DNA of 64,000 nucleotides from Amia ocellicauda (lineage: Eukaryota; Chordata; Actinopteri; Amiiformes; Amiidae). The stretch lies in NCBI RefSeq assembly GCF_036373705.1, contig NC_089854.1, positions 28,826,725 to 28,890,724 of the forward strand, given 5' to 3'. The position numbers and the translations under genes are program-made. Positions 37,126 to 49,308 of this stretch are shown here, piece by piece (within the stretch, counting starts at the first letter, position 1; every line of letters begins with the position of its first letter). The notes under the pieces were generated by a model. The model had not been told where the DNA came from, made no database searches, and saw only the letters and a program-made list of their open reading frames with translations.

Positions 37126-37293
37126 ATGGCGGCTGCCTTTCTGTCAGTCAGTAGTAACCTGGGTTTACGTTTACGAGGGTTTCACCACGCTGTCATACGG
37201 AAGACCTACAACACAGACTTCCTATACACATTCAGATGTACACCGATTAGAAATGCTTGCTGTGTCATTTCGTTGAACCGATTCCACGGACTG
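37126..37293 (+). CDS. sco1: sco1 exon 1, mitochondrial presequence
   Basis: 168 nt, starting [20 protein letters not shown], rich in Arg and Ser/Leu with few acids, consistent with a mitochondrial targeting peptide. The ATG lies in AACATGGCGGC, a YY1-type start context. The donor is CTG|GTAGGT. A start further upstream (37030) would also be in frame but lies beyond the GABP motif. Confidence 0.85.
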
Positions 37294-40200
37294 GTAGGTC
37301 GATACTTTAACTTGAGCAGTTGTAAACGGCACACGATATAAATAATGGGGAAGAACAAATCGACACAGGCTTGTTTTAATAACTACCCATGTTAGTGCAC
37401 TGTACGTCTCTGATAAAGAGTGTCTGACTTGATGTCAAGTCAACGTGGAAACTGACTCTTGCTGGCTGAGGTGAGGTGTATCTTCTACCGTTGCTGATAT
37501 AAAGTTTTTAGTTCTGCTGTGGGATAATGCATCTCGTATCTCACGACCCCTGTCTGATTAACACCTGGCAGCGTCATTGGATAATGTGTACCAGAGCCAG
37601 GCATGTGCCCTAACACCCTTTGATGTTGCGTACGCCGTGTTTGTACCCAGAAATTGGTGAGGGTATTTGTATTTGTGATGAACAGGTCAGGTCCTCCACC
37701 CCCACCCTGTGCAGTACAGGGCCACACTCCGCACAGCATCATGGGGCTCGGTGTCTCTCCTCATTGCGCCCGCCACCTCCATCTGGAGACAAGACGAGCA
37801 AGTCTGGGGTAGGAAGCGCTTGTTATGTACAACATCAGTTCTACATACACTATAGTTCTTTAACATAATTGAAAATTGAATGATGATCCTGTTTTCTTGT
37901 GTTTTTTTCCTCATTTCCAGTAGCCTGTGACATGGAAATCTTTGGCTTTGACATTTGCAATTGGTGGCACAATTCTGGCAGGAATGAAATACTTCAAAAA
38001 AGAAAAAGAAGAAAGTAAGCCCAAAATAAACCAAATGATATCCTAAAGAACATACAGCATTTATTTAGGATGTACTTGAGCTGAAGCTATGGAACTGTAT
38101 TTTCAGTATTTAATTCATATGGCTATTGGTGCATCCAAAAATGTTATTGGGTAAATATGATAACATCATGGCTAAAGCAAACACAAAATGAGCAATTCTG
38201 AGGATGCAGTCACAGACAGCATCATTGTTGGAATAGTGTCTGCAATATCTGGAAGGCATCACATATGACGCGGATATGTTTGTTTTAATTTGCTGCCTAT
38301 TTTTCTGTCAGTCAGTCAAAGTTAACTGTGTGTGTGTGTTGTAGTAATTGAACAGAAAAGGACAAAGTCTTTGGGGAAGGCTGCTCTGGGAGGTCCCTTC
38401 TCTCTCGTTGACCACAACAATCAGCCAAAGAAAAGTGAAGATTTCTTGGGCCAGTGGATTCTCATCTACTTTGGCTTCACCCACTGCCCTGACATCTGTC
38501 CCGACGAGCTGGAGAAAATGATTGAAGCAGTGGATGAGATAGGTAAAACACTGCTCCCTTTCAAGGGCCTGAAGACCTTGGGAAAGTTATCTCGTGGTTC
38601 ATTTTAAGACATTTATCTGAGAACGCAGGTTCTAATAGGGAAATAATTTAACCAACGTTAAATGCAAACTCTTTCATATTACTTAAACTTAGTTAAACTG
38701 CCAATACGTTTTTTTATTATTATTTATTTATTTATTTATTGATTGATTTTGAGGTGGGGTATAATGCATCCCTTATAAAATGCTAGAATATTGATTTAAA
38801 TGGGAAATATCAAGTATTTTAGATCATTAGAAAACATATGCTTATTCGATGTCAGAAATTATATAATTAAAGACAAACTACATTAGAGAGAGAAGTGAAA
38901 TTATTTGTATTTGAGTGAAATGAGTAAAAGCTGGGCAAATGTCATTCCCATTAACAGGAGATTCACATTAAGAAATCTCTCATTTGAAATGCTGAAATAA
39001 TACTGGAATTAAACAAATAAACCAGTCTATTATAATTATCTGTTTAACTGGATTGGTTGTTTTTTAATCTGAAATTCACAGCTGATTTTTGTTTTAGTTT
39101 TTTGATGCATTTTAACATTATGAAAGCTTGGTGATTTTCTGTTTAATCCAGATGAAGTTTCATCAGACTGCCACTTGATGGCAATAGATACACATTTTTA
39201 AGAGCCATCCAGTGGCATAAAATAGACCTACGAGTTTGTATTACGTTTTCTTTCTTTTTTTTTGTAGACAGAATACCTTCGCTTCCAAATGTAACTCCCC
39301 TGTTCGTCACCATTGACCCAGACAGGGATACCCCAGAGGCCATATCAAGATACGTAAAGGGTAAAGTTGTTAGTGTTTTGTGGATAATGGACTTGCTTGG
39401 AAATGGCAAAATTACAAATGTGTATATTTTTAAAAGTAGCAGAGCACAATCTCCAAAGATGCATGTCATTACGAATGTCAATGAAGATGGTATTTCTTAA
39501 TTTTTCATCAAAATGTTTTCATGAATATTAACAGTCCTGTAATAAACCTCAAGAAAGAGTCATGAATTTGTGAGGTTCATATTCCTTTTTTTTTTGTATG
39601 TGTCGGCCACTTTCAGAGTTTTCTCCAAAGCTGATTGGATTGACTGGGACAACTGAACAAGTGGATGCAGTGTCCAGAGTTTACAGAGTATATCACAGTC
39701 AAGGGCCGAAAGACGAAGACAATGATTACATTGTAAGTTTTCAAACGGCTTAATTCTAGTTGTTTTACTTGTTTATAAAATAGTCTCTCACTCTAATAAC
39801 TTGTCAGCAAAGCTCTAGGTATAAGGCCTTCTTGTTTTATTAACTAATTGAATGTATTAAGATTGCTAAAAATAAAATACAGGTTCTGTTTGTAATCTTC
39901 ACATTCTCCAGGTGAAACGACATGTTAAAAGTATAGTTAATTGCTCATGTCACATTTAGTTCAAGTATTTATGACAGAAGAGATCATTATAATAGAAATG
40001 TGTTTATTTCAGTATTTAAAGAAATAAATTAATGGTCAGTTTAAAAATGAGTTCCTCACACTTATAACAAGTGTGATCTATACAATTTATGTATTGATTC
40101 ATATTATCTGAGGGTTAGGGCACAGTCCTGTATAGTAAGGTGAGATTTTCGTGTTTTAGCTTTGTTTAGTTGATTATGAATACTTTTTTTTGTTTTTTTT

Positions 40201-40354
40201 TTGTTTTTTTATATAATAGGTGGACCACACAATAATCATGTATCTGGTGGACCCTGATGGGGAATTTGTGGAATATTATGGGCAGAACAAGAGAAGTGCA
40301 GAAATTGCAACTTCAATAGCTTCATATATGAGACAATATAAACAGAAGAAATAG
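37126..40354 (+). CDS. sco1: sco1, mitochondrial copper chaperone for cytochrome c oxidase
   Basis: Seven exons (37126-37293, 37686-37808, 37924-38014, 38345-38542, 39268-39360, 39617-39732 and 40220-40354) join in frame to 924 nt or 307 residues; human is 301. SCO1 sits in the inner mitochondrial membrane and passes copper to the CuA site of COX2. The protein has a poorly conserved presequence, a proline-rich RPPPPSG segment, a membrane helix (about residues 104-120, [17 protein letters not shown]) and a thioredoxin-like domain. The copper motif CPDIC (C175, C179) and the distal His266 in VDHTIIMYL are present, matching human C169, C173 and H260. The extended PFSL.DH insertion fits SCO1 and the locus is the SCO1 locus. 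An AATAAA lies at 40560-40565. Confidence 0.95.
37686..37808 (+). CDS. sco1: sco1 exon 2
   Basis: 123 nt encoding residues 57-97, ending [15 protein letters not shown], which resembles the proline-rich segment before the membrane helix in human SCO1. The acceptor is GAACAG. The donor is GGG|GTAGGA. The N-terminal half is not conserved, so the exact 5' border is less sure. Confidence 0.75.
37924..38014 (+). CDS. sco1: sco1 exon 3, membrane helix
   Basis: 91 nt encoding [20 protein letters not shown] then [10 protein letters not shown]. The acceptor is a tandem CAGTAG: only the second AG (37922-37923) avoids adding an in-frame TAG. The donor is GAAA|GTAAG. Confidence 0.9.
38345..38542 (+). CDS. 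sco1: sco1 exon 4, copper-binding CPDIC
   Basis: 198 nt encoding [20 protein letters not shown] through [23 protein letters not shown] in frame. It holds the CxxxC copper ligands. The acceptor is TTGTAG after a (GT)n stretch. The donor is ATAG|GTAAA. Confidence 0.94.
39268..39360 (+). CDS. sco1: sco1 exon 5
   Basis: 93 nt encoding [20 protein letters not shown] and [11 protein letters not shown]. The acceptor is TTTGTAG and the donor AAGG|GTAAAG. Confidence 0.94.
39617..39732 (+). CDS. sco1: sco1 exon 6
   Basis: 116 nt encoding [20 protein letters not shown] and the conserved [10 protein letters not shown]. The acceptor is TTTCAG and the donor ATT|GTAAGT. Confidence 0.94.
40220..40354 (+). 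CDS. sco1: sco1 exon 7, C-terminus
   Basis: 135 nt starting [20 protein letters not shown] with the copper-binding histidine, ending QYKQKK and TAG at 40352-40354. The acceptor is ATAATAG. Confidence 0.95.
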   Translation: MDHTIIMYLVDPDGEFVEYYGQNKRSAEIATSIASYMRQYKQKK

Positions 40355-40559
40355 GCTGTTCTCTCTCAAGTCGCATAATCATGCACATATATCCCCCTTA
40401 CTCCCAACTCCATGTAGGCTGGTTTGTCAACTTCCTTAACCTAAAAACACTGATTGGGGGGGCATGTGCTTTTTGAAAGAAGGTTAATATTCCAGTTTGA
40501 ACAATTTCCACATCTCAAATGCCATTCACAATACATTATTTCCTGTCTTACAAAAAGGA

Positions 40560-40565
40560 AATAAA
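40560..40565 (+). terminator. sco1 polyadenylation signal
   Basis: AATAAA 205 bp downstream of the sco1 stop. Confidence 0.6.
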
Positions 40566-42312
40566 TTATGGAACAATTATGTATGATGGTTATTTCACAT
40601 TATTTCTGATTTTCAATTTCCATATTTGTTTTTCTTAATATACATTAAAGTGTTTTTCATTTTTTCACTCAAGCATACAAAATGCAGTACAGAATCAGTA
40701 CAAAAGTCTACTGCTGTCAATAAAAACAATACATTTTTTTTTAATATCTCTGTGACAGACTTCCTGCCAGACAATTGCATTTGCTGCAGCTTTATTTAGA
40801 ACATTGAATAATTTAAAACTCAAGCGACATTTACACATAAGCCTTAAGAAGCTTCCATCTGTTACTAAACTGATTAGGTTTAAAGTGTATGTGATGCCAA
40901 TCAAAGGCACTTGTTAAGTGTGTTTGCTGATACTATATGGACCTTTTTAGTTTGAGTACGAGTTTGAGTATGAAAAAATAAAAATGAAAGGCAACTAATT
41001 AACACTTAGTTTATTTAATGGATTATTTAATGGACTAATGGATACTGTAAGCCCAGTGAGCCCAGTGGTAAATATTTTAGAGCATATGACTTTCTAATAG
41101 TTAATGCTAGTTACAAAAATAAGGTAAAGCTTTAGGAATCTTTTAATTATGAAGTATTCCCCAAGGTCAGTGGCTCTTAATTCTGAAAAATGTTATCTCA
41201 GCTGACCTTGAATTTTTTAATATTTTCTTATGACCACATTCAAAATATTTAATTGTGCTTTCTTTACATATTCTGAGCATCTGGATGGCTTTCTAAAGAT
41301 GTGCATGTGAAGATTCTATAGTTTCAGTTCATAAACCACATATATCAGAAAGAAAAAACAATTGGTATTGAGAGAATATGATTAGTTTTTACACCATCCA
41401 TTTTTGCCAAGTCATACAATCACTAAAGATATGTCAATTCAACTTCATGCCAGTTGGTATATACCAAAATGACTTCCATTTTAATTTATTCATATTAATT
41501 GATTTGTGTAATAATTTGTAAGGTTTTGCTGGGGACGTGCCTATAAACAAGTTTTAATATAACTTTAATTTTCTTAGAAGCAGATTTCAGAATAAAGCTT
41601 AACGGTTGTATAGAGTCTAACAGCAATGGTCAACAGACAGCTGTGCATTCAGTTTCCTTATACAGTCATACCTGTGCTAATATGTAAAGCATGATCAACT
41701 TCTTAGTGTGAGTGATACTTTAATGATGGAGAATGCATTCATGGAACATTTATGAAGCACTGCTTGAAAGACAGGTGTTGGATGTTTATTCCCAGCATTC
41801 CAAGACAGCCAACTCTGTCATCAGCTGCTCTTTCACACTATGCCGTCGCCCAAGAAGGGAGTGTCTGACTTGGAACGTCTTCTGGAGACATCTGTGATTA
41901 AAGATGATCGCTTGTGCCCTTTTCAGTCATGGAAACTGCTTCTTTACATGTGACTATAGGTCAAAACTGTATTCTACCATTGAAGAAAGGAATTAAATTC
42001 AATGCTATTGGATTTCCAAAGGAAATAGGTGCATGACAACAGTGCAGTGCAGTTACATTCATAACAATGGGGGGGCGCTATTGATTTTCTTTATGTTCAT
42101 GTAAAGTGGCAGAATAAATGCAGGAAATACAAGGTTTCTTCTTATATACAACACAGTAACTTATTTTAGTTGTATGTGTGCACCAATATCATCACCAGCA
42201 GCCTGTTGTGTATATATATATATACATACACACACACATATATATTTATACATATATAGTTAATCAGCAATTTATATGCAGCCGAAGCCCTCTAAAGTGC
42301 ATATTTTCACAT

Positions 42313-42364
42313 TAGAACATAAGAAAGTTTACAAACGAGAGGAGGCCATTCGACCCAAGCAGTA
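42313..42364 (+). repeat. Dispersed fish repeat 'cataagaaagtttacaaacg'
   Basis: AACATAAGAAAGTTTACAAA then CGAGAGGAGGCCATTCGACC. I recognise this as a common interspersed repeat, best known to me from non-teleost and early-branching ray-finned fish. Only this fragment is present here. Confidence 0.6.
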
Positions 42365-42559
42365 CATTTTGGGGGAATGTTGTTTTTCATAAGGGCTAAA
42401 CAGGATATTCACCATACTTACAAATGTGGGTTATGGGTTGGGATAAAAAGGGCAGTTATTGTTAGCTGCTCTTGGAACATGAGGAGAGCCATGTTTTATC
42501 ACACTTGAGGGCTTATATTGTCTATAAAGGGAGAAGTTACCTCACCTTGGCCACCAACC

Positions 42560-42790
42560 TTCCTGTCTCGTCCCAGATATGATTCAGCCTAAAGTGTGCA
42601 GAAAATATCTTCTTACACTGGGGACCCCTGCTGCATTCTCCAGGGGAAAGACGACCTCCTGGGAATGTGGGCAGCCATGCTAAGGTATCTTTAAAAAGCA
42701 TCTGTTTAATTTCCAACAAACTTTCCATGCTTTAGAGGCATAATACCAAAACCTGTCAAAAGAGATCAGTACAAACCGCAGAGAACTCTC
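42560..42790 (+). repeat. Diverged repeat copy 1 (family unknown)
   Basis: Shares an ordered series of blocks with 43215-43450: ACCTTGGC, AGTGTG, TTGGGGAC-like CTGGGGACCCCTGCTGCATT, GGGAATGTGGG, and CTGTCAAAAGAGATCAGTAC. Similarity is clear by eye but gapped. Function unknown. Confidence 0.5.
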
Positions 42791-43214
42791 CCATGTCGGG
42801 CTTCTTCCTAAACATAAATCTTTGTTTTTTTCTGTATTAATCAAGTGGGTGGGGGAAAATACATTTTATTGTCTTCTTCACAAAAGTACAATAAAGATCA
42901 CTTTCCTTTAAAGGATGTTATACATTTTATTGATCAGCCTTTGTGACTGTGTCAATTGCTGTTGCAGAAGAGAATATATAGTGCTACATAGGTAACTTGT
43001 AGTTTAGCTCTGCAAGGAAATAAATTGATTGAAATTAAACTTGTCAGAAAAACAAATGGATAAACAAAAGCCTATCGAAAAGTTTCTAACGATTATTCTG
43101 CCAACTAGGAAAATTGAGAATTCCATAAGATCTGTGTTTAAAATAGGCCTCCTATCTTAGTGTCAACAACATGAAAGAAGTCAGCTGAGCGTCATTACTA
43201 GAAAAGGCAACACC

Positions 43215-43450
43215 TTGGCTATTGAGCTGGCCTGTCCTTGGCTTTTTTCAGTGTGTCCTGTGAAGCTCAGATCCATTTTCATTGGGGACTCATGCTGTAT
43301 TCTGCATAGGAAAGCTGATCCTTAGGGAATGTGGGAAATGCTCCTTGGAATTCTTTTGGCAGCCTTAAAGTAACCTCCTAGAGAAGATTGCCCTCTTAAG
43401 AATTTGAGTCATACCCTATCTTGTCAGAAGGGGCCAGTATAAGCCCCTTG
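43215..43450 (+). repeat. Diverged repeat copy 2 (family unknown)
   Basis: Same orientation and block order as copy 1: CATTGGGGACTCATGCTGTA, AGGGAATGTGGGAAA, CTTGTCAGAAGGGGCCAGTA. About 650 bp separates the two. Confidence 0.5.
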
Positions 43451-43713
43451 ATACATCTTCAGACCAGATGGTTTTAATATGGGAAACTAATCCCATCTTG
43501 GATGGAACTATTCAGATATGTTCAGATGACACTTATTTACTGACCAATAAATCAACAACAATTTGCCTATAAATGAAGGCCCCTGTTGTGGTGATGTTTC
43601 TGGCTATACGTCAAGATATGTTGGGGGACAGAACGGTAATATGGGCTGTGTTGCTTAAGAAGATAATACTATAGGAACAAATAAGGATATGTGTTCTATT
43701 AAAGGTGTGTGTA

Positions 43714-43720
<7 letters not shown>

Positions 43721-43760
<40 letters not shown>
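43721..43760 (+). repeat. (AT)n microsatellite preceded by (GT)n
   Basis: About 20 uninterrupted AT units following a GT-rich lead-in. Confidence 0.93.
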
Positions 43761-43768
<8 letters not shown>

Positions 43769-44427
43769 CTTGGTAATTCAATCCTGACCACCAATTAAGA
43801 CCACCTTTGTTTAAAGATTTTGTTATACAGCCTCAAATTAAGAAATAAATAAATTATTTTTTTATTTAGGGAAAATGCAGTATATCCCCCTTTATAATAA
43901 TTGTACAATGGACACTATGCCAAGCAAGTTGTGTTGTGAAAATCATTAGGCAAAAACCTATAATTATGCAAACAAAAACAATAAGAAAGTAAAACAGAAA
44001 TACTTAACATCAAAGTTTCACTACATAACCATATTTATTGGAAACCACACAGGTTGTCATGGCTTTTTACATTTCAGACTATATTACAGTAAAATCTTAG
44101 TTGAAGACAAAGTATATTTAAAATTCAAAGACTTTTGTTCAACAAATGAAACAATTTAAACCTAAATATTAACTGTTCGGTGTCATATAGTGCATTTTGT
44201 TTTTTCAGAGGGAATTTACAAAATATCCAATATATTTTCAGCACAGTGACTAGAGATGCATCTACAGGAATTTCATACAGACATGGTGAATAGTGTGCCA
44301 CACAAACATCGTCAAGAAATAGTATGCTTACACAAAGTCAATTTGTCAATATAAATTAAAATAAGTAAAATTTTAAACAACATTGAATTACTTAATATGT
44401 CACCTTATTAGTATTGTTGTTGATTAG

Positions 44428-44464
44428 TATTATTATTATTATTATTAATAATAATAATAATAAT
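44428..44464 (+). repeat. (ATT)n(AAT)n self-complementary microsatellite
   Basis: About six ATT units run directly into about six AAT units, so the tract can fold on itself. The dispersed repeat core begins immediately after it. Confidence 0.9.
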
Positions 44465-44500
44465 GAGCAGATGCTTTTATCCAAGTCATCTTACATGGTT
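44465..44500 (+). repeat. Dispersed fish repeat core, second copy
   Basis: GCAGATGCTTTTATCCAAGT then CATCTTACATG, a diverged copy of the core at 1186. Confidence 0.55.
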
Positions 44501-46622
44501 TTACAGACACTACCATACAACATTCTACATATACACAACATTACAAAGGAAACAAAAGCACTATATAATCTTTCTTGCCATTGTACATATTAGTCATCTG
44601 TTTGATGTACATTTACTGTACAGGTTACCTATTATGAAATAAACCATGTATTTAATTATTGTGAACAGTAAATTAATAATTCAGTGATATTACTGCAACA
44701 AAAAAACACATACCATTCTGGTACTTTTCCATTAATTCCCCATAATGAAGTATTTGTTTTGCCTTCAGTGCCTTCATTTTTACTTTGTTATTTTGTCATT
44801 CCAATAGTTAAAATAGTATGTCCCAAGACTTAATACAATTTACAAAGAAGGAGTTTAAGTTCTTTAAGAATATGGTTTGTTGCTTAAATTGTAATATTCA
44901 TGATTTATTGTAATATACACACATAGACTCACAAATATGATCTTTTCTGGGTCCACCAAAGTACCTTCAGAGTCAAACTTATGATCCATTTCCAAAAAAA
45001 AAACCCACACTTAATGAATCTTCTTATCAAAACAGTCAAAACCATTTCTATGTTTTGGAAAAGTCAGGAGGCTTGATCGTACTAACCTTAAATGGTAGCT
45101 GAACATTCATACTTCAGTCGTTACAATTTGCTACTGTTCTGAAGAGGTGTCCATCAGCATAATAAGGACATTGTACTGCACTTGCTTTGGTAAATGTAAA
45201 TAGAGGAGGTTGTTACAATGTGACCCTTGGTACGAGGAGATGAAGGGATGGAAAGAAAGAATGGCCTCATCCTAAAGGTTCTCGTGCCACCCAAACAATT
45301 TATTTGAAGCTCTTGCCATCTGTTATATGGCACTTCACTCCTAATGCCAACTAACGGCGACAACTGGACAAAGGCCATCTTCCACTGCATTTTTAAACAC
45401 AGAGAAAACCGGACCCAGAAAGGGCTCTACACCCTTAAAGATGCTCAAATGATTGCAAGTGCAATATTACATTAATTCAAGCTGCTTTGGATCTCTGTAC
45501 ATTAGCCAATATAGATAATTCTATGTACAAGTGTGCATTATATTACTGTCACAGCTTGAGATAAGGGCTTCATATTATTGCATTAGCAGTGAATTAATAC
45601 ATTTGCAGAAGAGGCTTATTAACAGATAATCTATATGGTATATGGGCCTTTTACTCTTTGTTCAATACATAAAGCTTGCAATTGTAAGGCTTCAGTTGTG
45701 GCCTAATTCTGATCTGAATGATAGCCTGCAATATGAGGGTTCAGATACTTATAACTCAGAGAATACAAGTTTTACTTTGACAGAAATCGACAATTATCGA
45801 TAATTTAAACTTCTCCCACATTTCTGTCAGAAACAAGGGCCAGTAGCCCTTAAATTGGGATATTATCATCCTGTAATAGTGTGCAGTCCATAACAAATAC
45901 AGTTACACATGGAAAGAAGAAAAAGGTTTACACTGAGGTTCTTAAACCATAATCATTCCTTGGTGTTCTTATACACTAATTTTTGACAAATTTGTTCTGA
46001 CAACCCTTTACAATATTGACTTTCCAAATCTCACCATAGGGATGAATTGTAAGTAGCATTTATTTACAATAAACAGCTAACAATTACATATTAATTTTAT
46101 ACGATCAGAATTAATAATATTAAATAACCATGTAGGCTGTGTATGTATGTATGTATATATGTATGGCAGGTCAATATGATGCTCATCTGTACAGCAATGA
46201 GGGGGTCAACTGCAAGGGAATCTTAAAAGTGGCAACTGATATAATTTTATTCTCCAAGTCTTTGGAATGGCTGTCTACGTCTTGGCACTGATGAGACATC
46301 TTAGCATTAATACCAGGTATCAAGTTTGATTTCTACAATATATTTCCAGGGATAGAGTAGAATGTATTAAGGCAATGACAGCAGATGCCATGTATGTGGC
46401 ATCATAAATTACATCTCTGGGGTTTTATAGGAGAATATCATGAAATCTTTCCACAAGACATCAGAAGTCAATGTTAAAGAGAAGGCTCAGGTGATTCAAT
46501 TTCCTAGGAATGTTTTGTTAAACTTTCTGGAGATGTCAGTTAGTCCTGAATTTAAACTCAATAGGGATTTTGGTACTGCTTTTGGAAAAGTTAAGTGAAA
46601 ACATTCTACTTTTCAGCATATA

Positions 46623-47083
46623 TAGTTAAGTCCATAAATATTTGGACACCACCTGTACACCACCACAATGGATTTGAAAGGAAACAATCAAGATTTGTAA
46701 GTGTAGACTTTCATATTTGAGGGTAGTTACATCCAAATTGGGTGAACGGTGTAGGAATTACACCCATTTGTATATGTGGTCCCCCCAAATTTAGGGTCTC
46801 AAAAATAATTAGACAAACTAACATAATCATGAATTAAACTGTGTGGTTTCAATACTTGGTTGCAAATCCTTTGCAGTCAATGACTGCCTGAAGTCTTGAA
46901 CCCATAGACATCACCAGATGCTGGGTTTCTTCCCATGTGATGCTCTGCCAGGCCTGCACTGCAGCTGTCTTTAGTTCCTGCTTGTTTTTTTGACGTTTTT
47001 TTTTTCCTTTCAAATCCATTGTGGTGGCGTACAGAGCCATGATGACAATTGTGTCACTGTCCAAATATTTATGGACCTAACTG
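46623..47083 (-). mobile_element. Internally deleted Tc1-like element, 461 bp
   Basis: Ends are inverted: left TAGTTAAGTCCATAAATATT, right (reverse complement) CAGTTAGGTCCATAAATATT, both continuing TGGACA. TA dinucleotides flank it (46621-46622, 47084-47085), the Tc1/mariner target. The interior minus strand still reads a C-terminal fragment (LKTAAVQAWQSITWEETQHL and MGSRLQAVIDCKGFATKY). This is a deletion derivative that could only move with an outside transposase. Confidence 0.82.
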
Positions 47084-49276
47084 TATATGTTTATGTTCAA
47101 ATTAAAGTTTTGTTTAAAGAAGTCATTATCTTGCTGCTGTAGACTGTAGACGTTTTCACATAACCTCCCCTTCGCCACAAACAAAATGCTATTCTTTAAG
47201 CAGCCACTGCTTTAAAGGAGAGTTGTAAGCCTTACTATTGCATTCATTTATCAGAGAGCACAGGAGGCAACAAGAGATGAAAGTTTCTGTTTAATCGTTC
47301 ATGTTCAATTATTTTAGAATCTCTCCCTCCAATTGATAAATGAGCTTCAGATTTCAATACTGCACGGCACATACACCCCTTATTAAATTTACAGTTAATT
47401 TCTACATTTCTGCATTTAAATGCAAGTGAACATACAGCTGCTGTACCGGTTAATGATTAGGTTTCATGTAATAACTTTTGCACTTGCTTACTACATTTAC
47501 AGCTGGGGTTATTTAATTTGTAGCCCACGACTTCATAATTTCTCCTACTGTTGGAAATAATGCTTGGGACAGGAAATTCAGATAGAATTTTTAAGTTATA
47601 ATAATGACTATAAAATAACTGGGTAAAAAATAATGAAATACAATATGTTTTTCAGACAGCAAATTCTAAATTCAACAAGAAGATGATAATTATATGTGTC
47701 TAACACAACAGGTGAGAGGCCAAGTGGTGGGGGCAAGTCACATTTAATTAATTTGCACACGGTACATATTTTAGCACTTATTTAATCTGCTTTGAAATGC
47801 CATTATGTAAATGATCTCTAAAAACACATACTCCAATATTCTTGCCATGTCTGAAGGAAATGTCACAAGTATTACAATAGTGTATCTCTCATGACTGCAG
47901 GTGTCCCGTTAGAAAAGTTAACTCTTGGCATTTTCAGTCTTGGCATAGCAAACAAAGCATTTTTTTTTTCCATGTCACTATTTACATAAGTAATTGTGAC
48001 ATTTTAAATTGAGCAATATCCTAACTTCCTTCCAAAAATAGGTAGGAATTCTATTAAAGCATGGTTACAAGACAGTATTACGGACAATAATTATATTATA
48101 TGCACCACTAGGATATGCATAGCTCCAACATGAAAAGGTCAAAGTTACAGGCAAATGTTGAATCTGCCTTTGACACATACGAAAGCTGTTTAATGTCTTT
48201 GAAGGTCCACCACAGACTCCAAGGGTGTCCACCAGGGCTACACATGATATAACCTGGGAGAGACTTGACAGTAAAAAAAAAAAAAAAAAGTGAGCCTCTT
48301 TAAGAAGATAAAACACTCAACATGAGTTCCTGAGTGCCTATATAAGCAATAACTGATAAAATCATAAGTAGGAGATTAGAGAAATTATATATACCACAGA
48401 CTGTGAAAGCAAATACAAACCTTAACCAACAGAAAATGTATTTGGGATGGTATATACAATTTTGCCACAAAGGCTATACAAAAATAAATAAATACATTTG
48501 CAGGAATTTGACAATGACGTTACAGTGCACAATAGTTAAATTTGATTAGATTCATGGAATAACCTTAATGTGCAGCAGATGCTTTGTCAAAGTGTTGGTG
48601 TGTTGTGTTAGCTATCTCTCAGCTGTAATAAAAACTGCCTTTGATGAAGCAGTCTCCAGTTGTGCGGTTTGCTGCTGTTGGTTGCCAAGTGATTTGCTTA
48701 ATCTTTTCAATCAGACTTCCAATTTCCTTCTGCAATAATGCTGCACATATTTCAGGGTCATTAAATAGTCTATGACTAGGAATCTAGAGATGAAAAAATA
48801 AATACTATTTGAAATTACACTATGGTTGACTTTGAAAAGCCAGTGCTTAATGCCAGCACTGTTTTAGGAAAATCATTCTTGAAGTAATGTATATTAAATG
48901 TCGACTTAAAACTATACTTGGAGGCAGTAGTAGGCATATAGTATTGAAAATCATATTTACATCAAATGGATTATTAAAATGCCATTCCAGGCGATAAAAT
49001 AAATCCAAACAGATCATACGAATTGTCATTTTCATATTACACACTCCTGATAAAGTATTTTAAATCCATTGACCAGCACACTGGACTCTGCTCCTTTTGA
49101 TTGAGCTGTCCATGACACACACTCTTTGATTCAATTAATGTGGGGAATTATATAATTTATATAAAGCCCCTGAAGGGCTTTTAATGGCCCTGAAAGGCTT
49201 TCTTTGGGATTATTCTTAATCATTCTTAACTCTCCCCATATATACAGAGGTGTATTTTGGAAGCATACCAACTTAC

Positions 49277-49307
<31 letters not shown>
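49277..49307 (+). repeat. (AAT)n microsatellite
   Basis: About ten AAT/ATA units. Confidence 0.93.

Positions 49308-49308
<1 letters not shown>

Noticed and set aside
42600-42680. Faint resemblance of the duplicated segment to U1 snRNA
   Set aside because: Only a few short matches (CCCCTGC, AATGTGGG), wrong spacing, no Sm site or 5' splice-pairing sequence in place.
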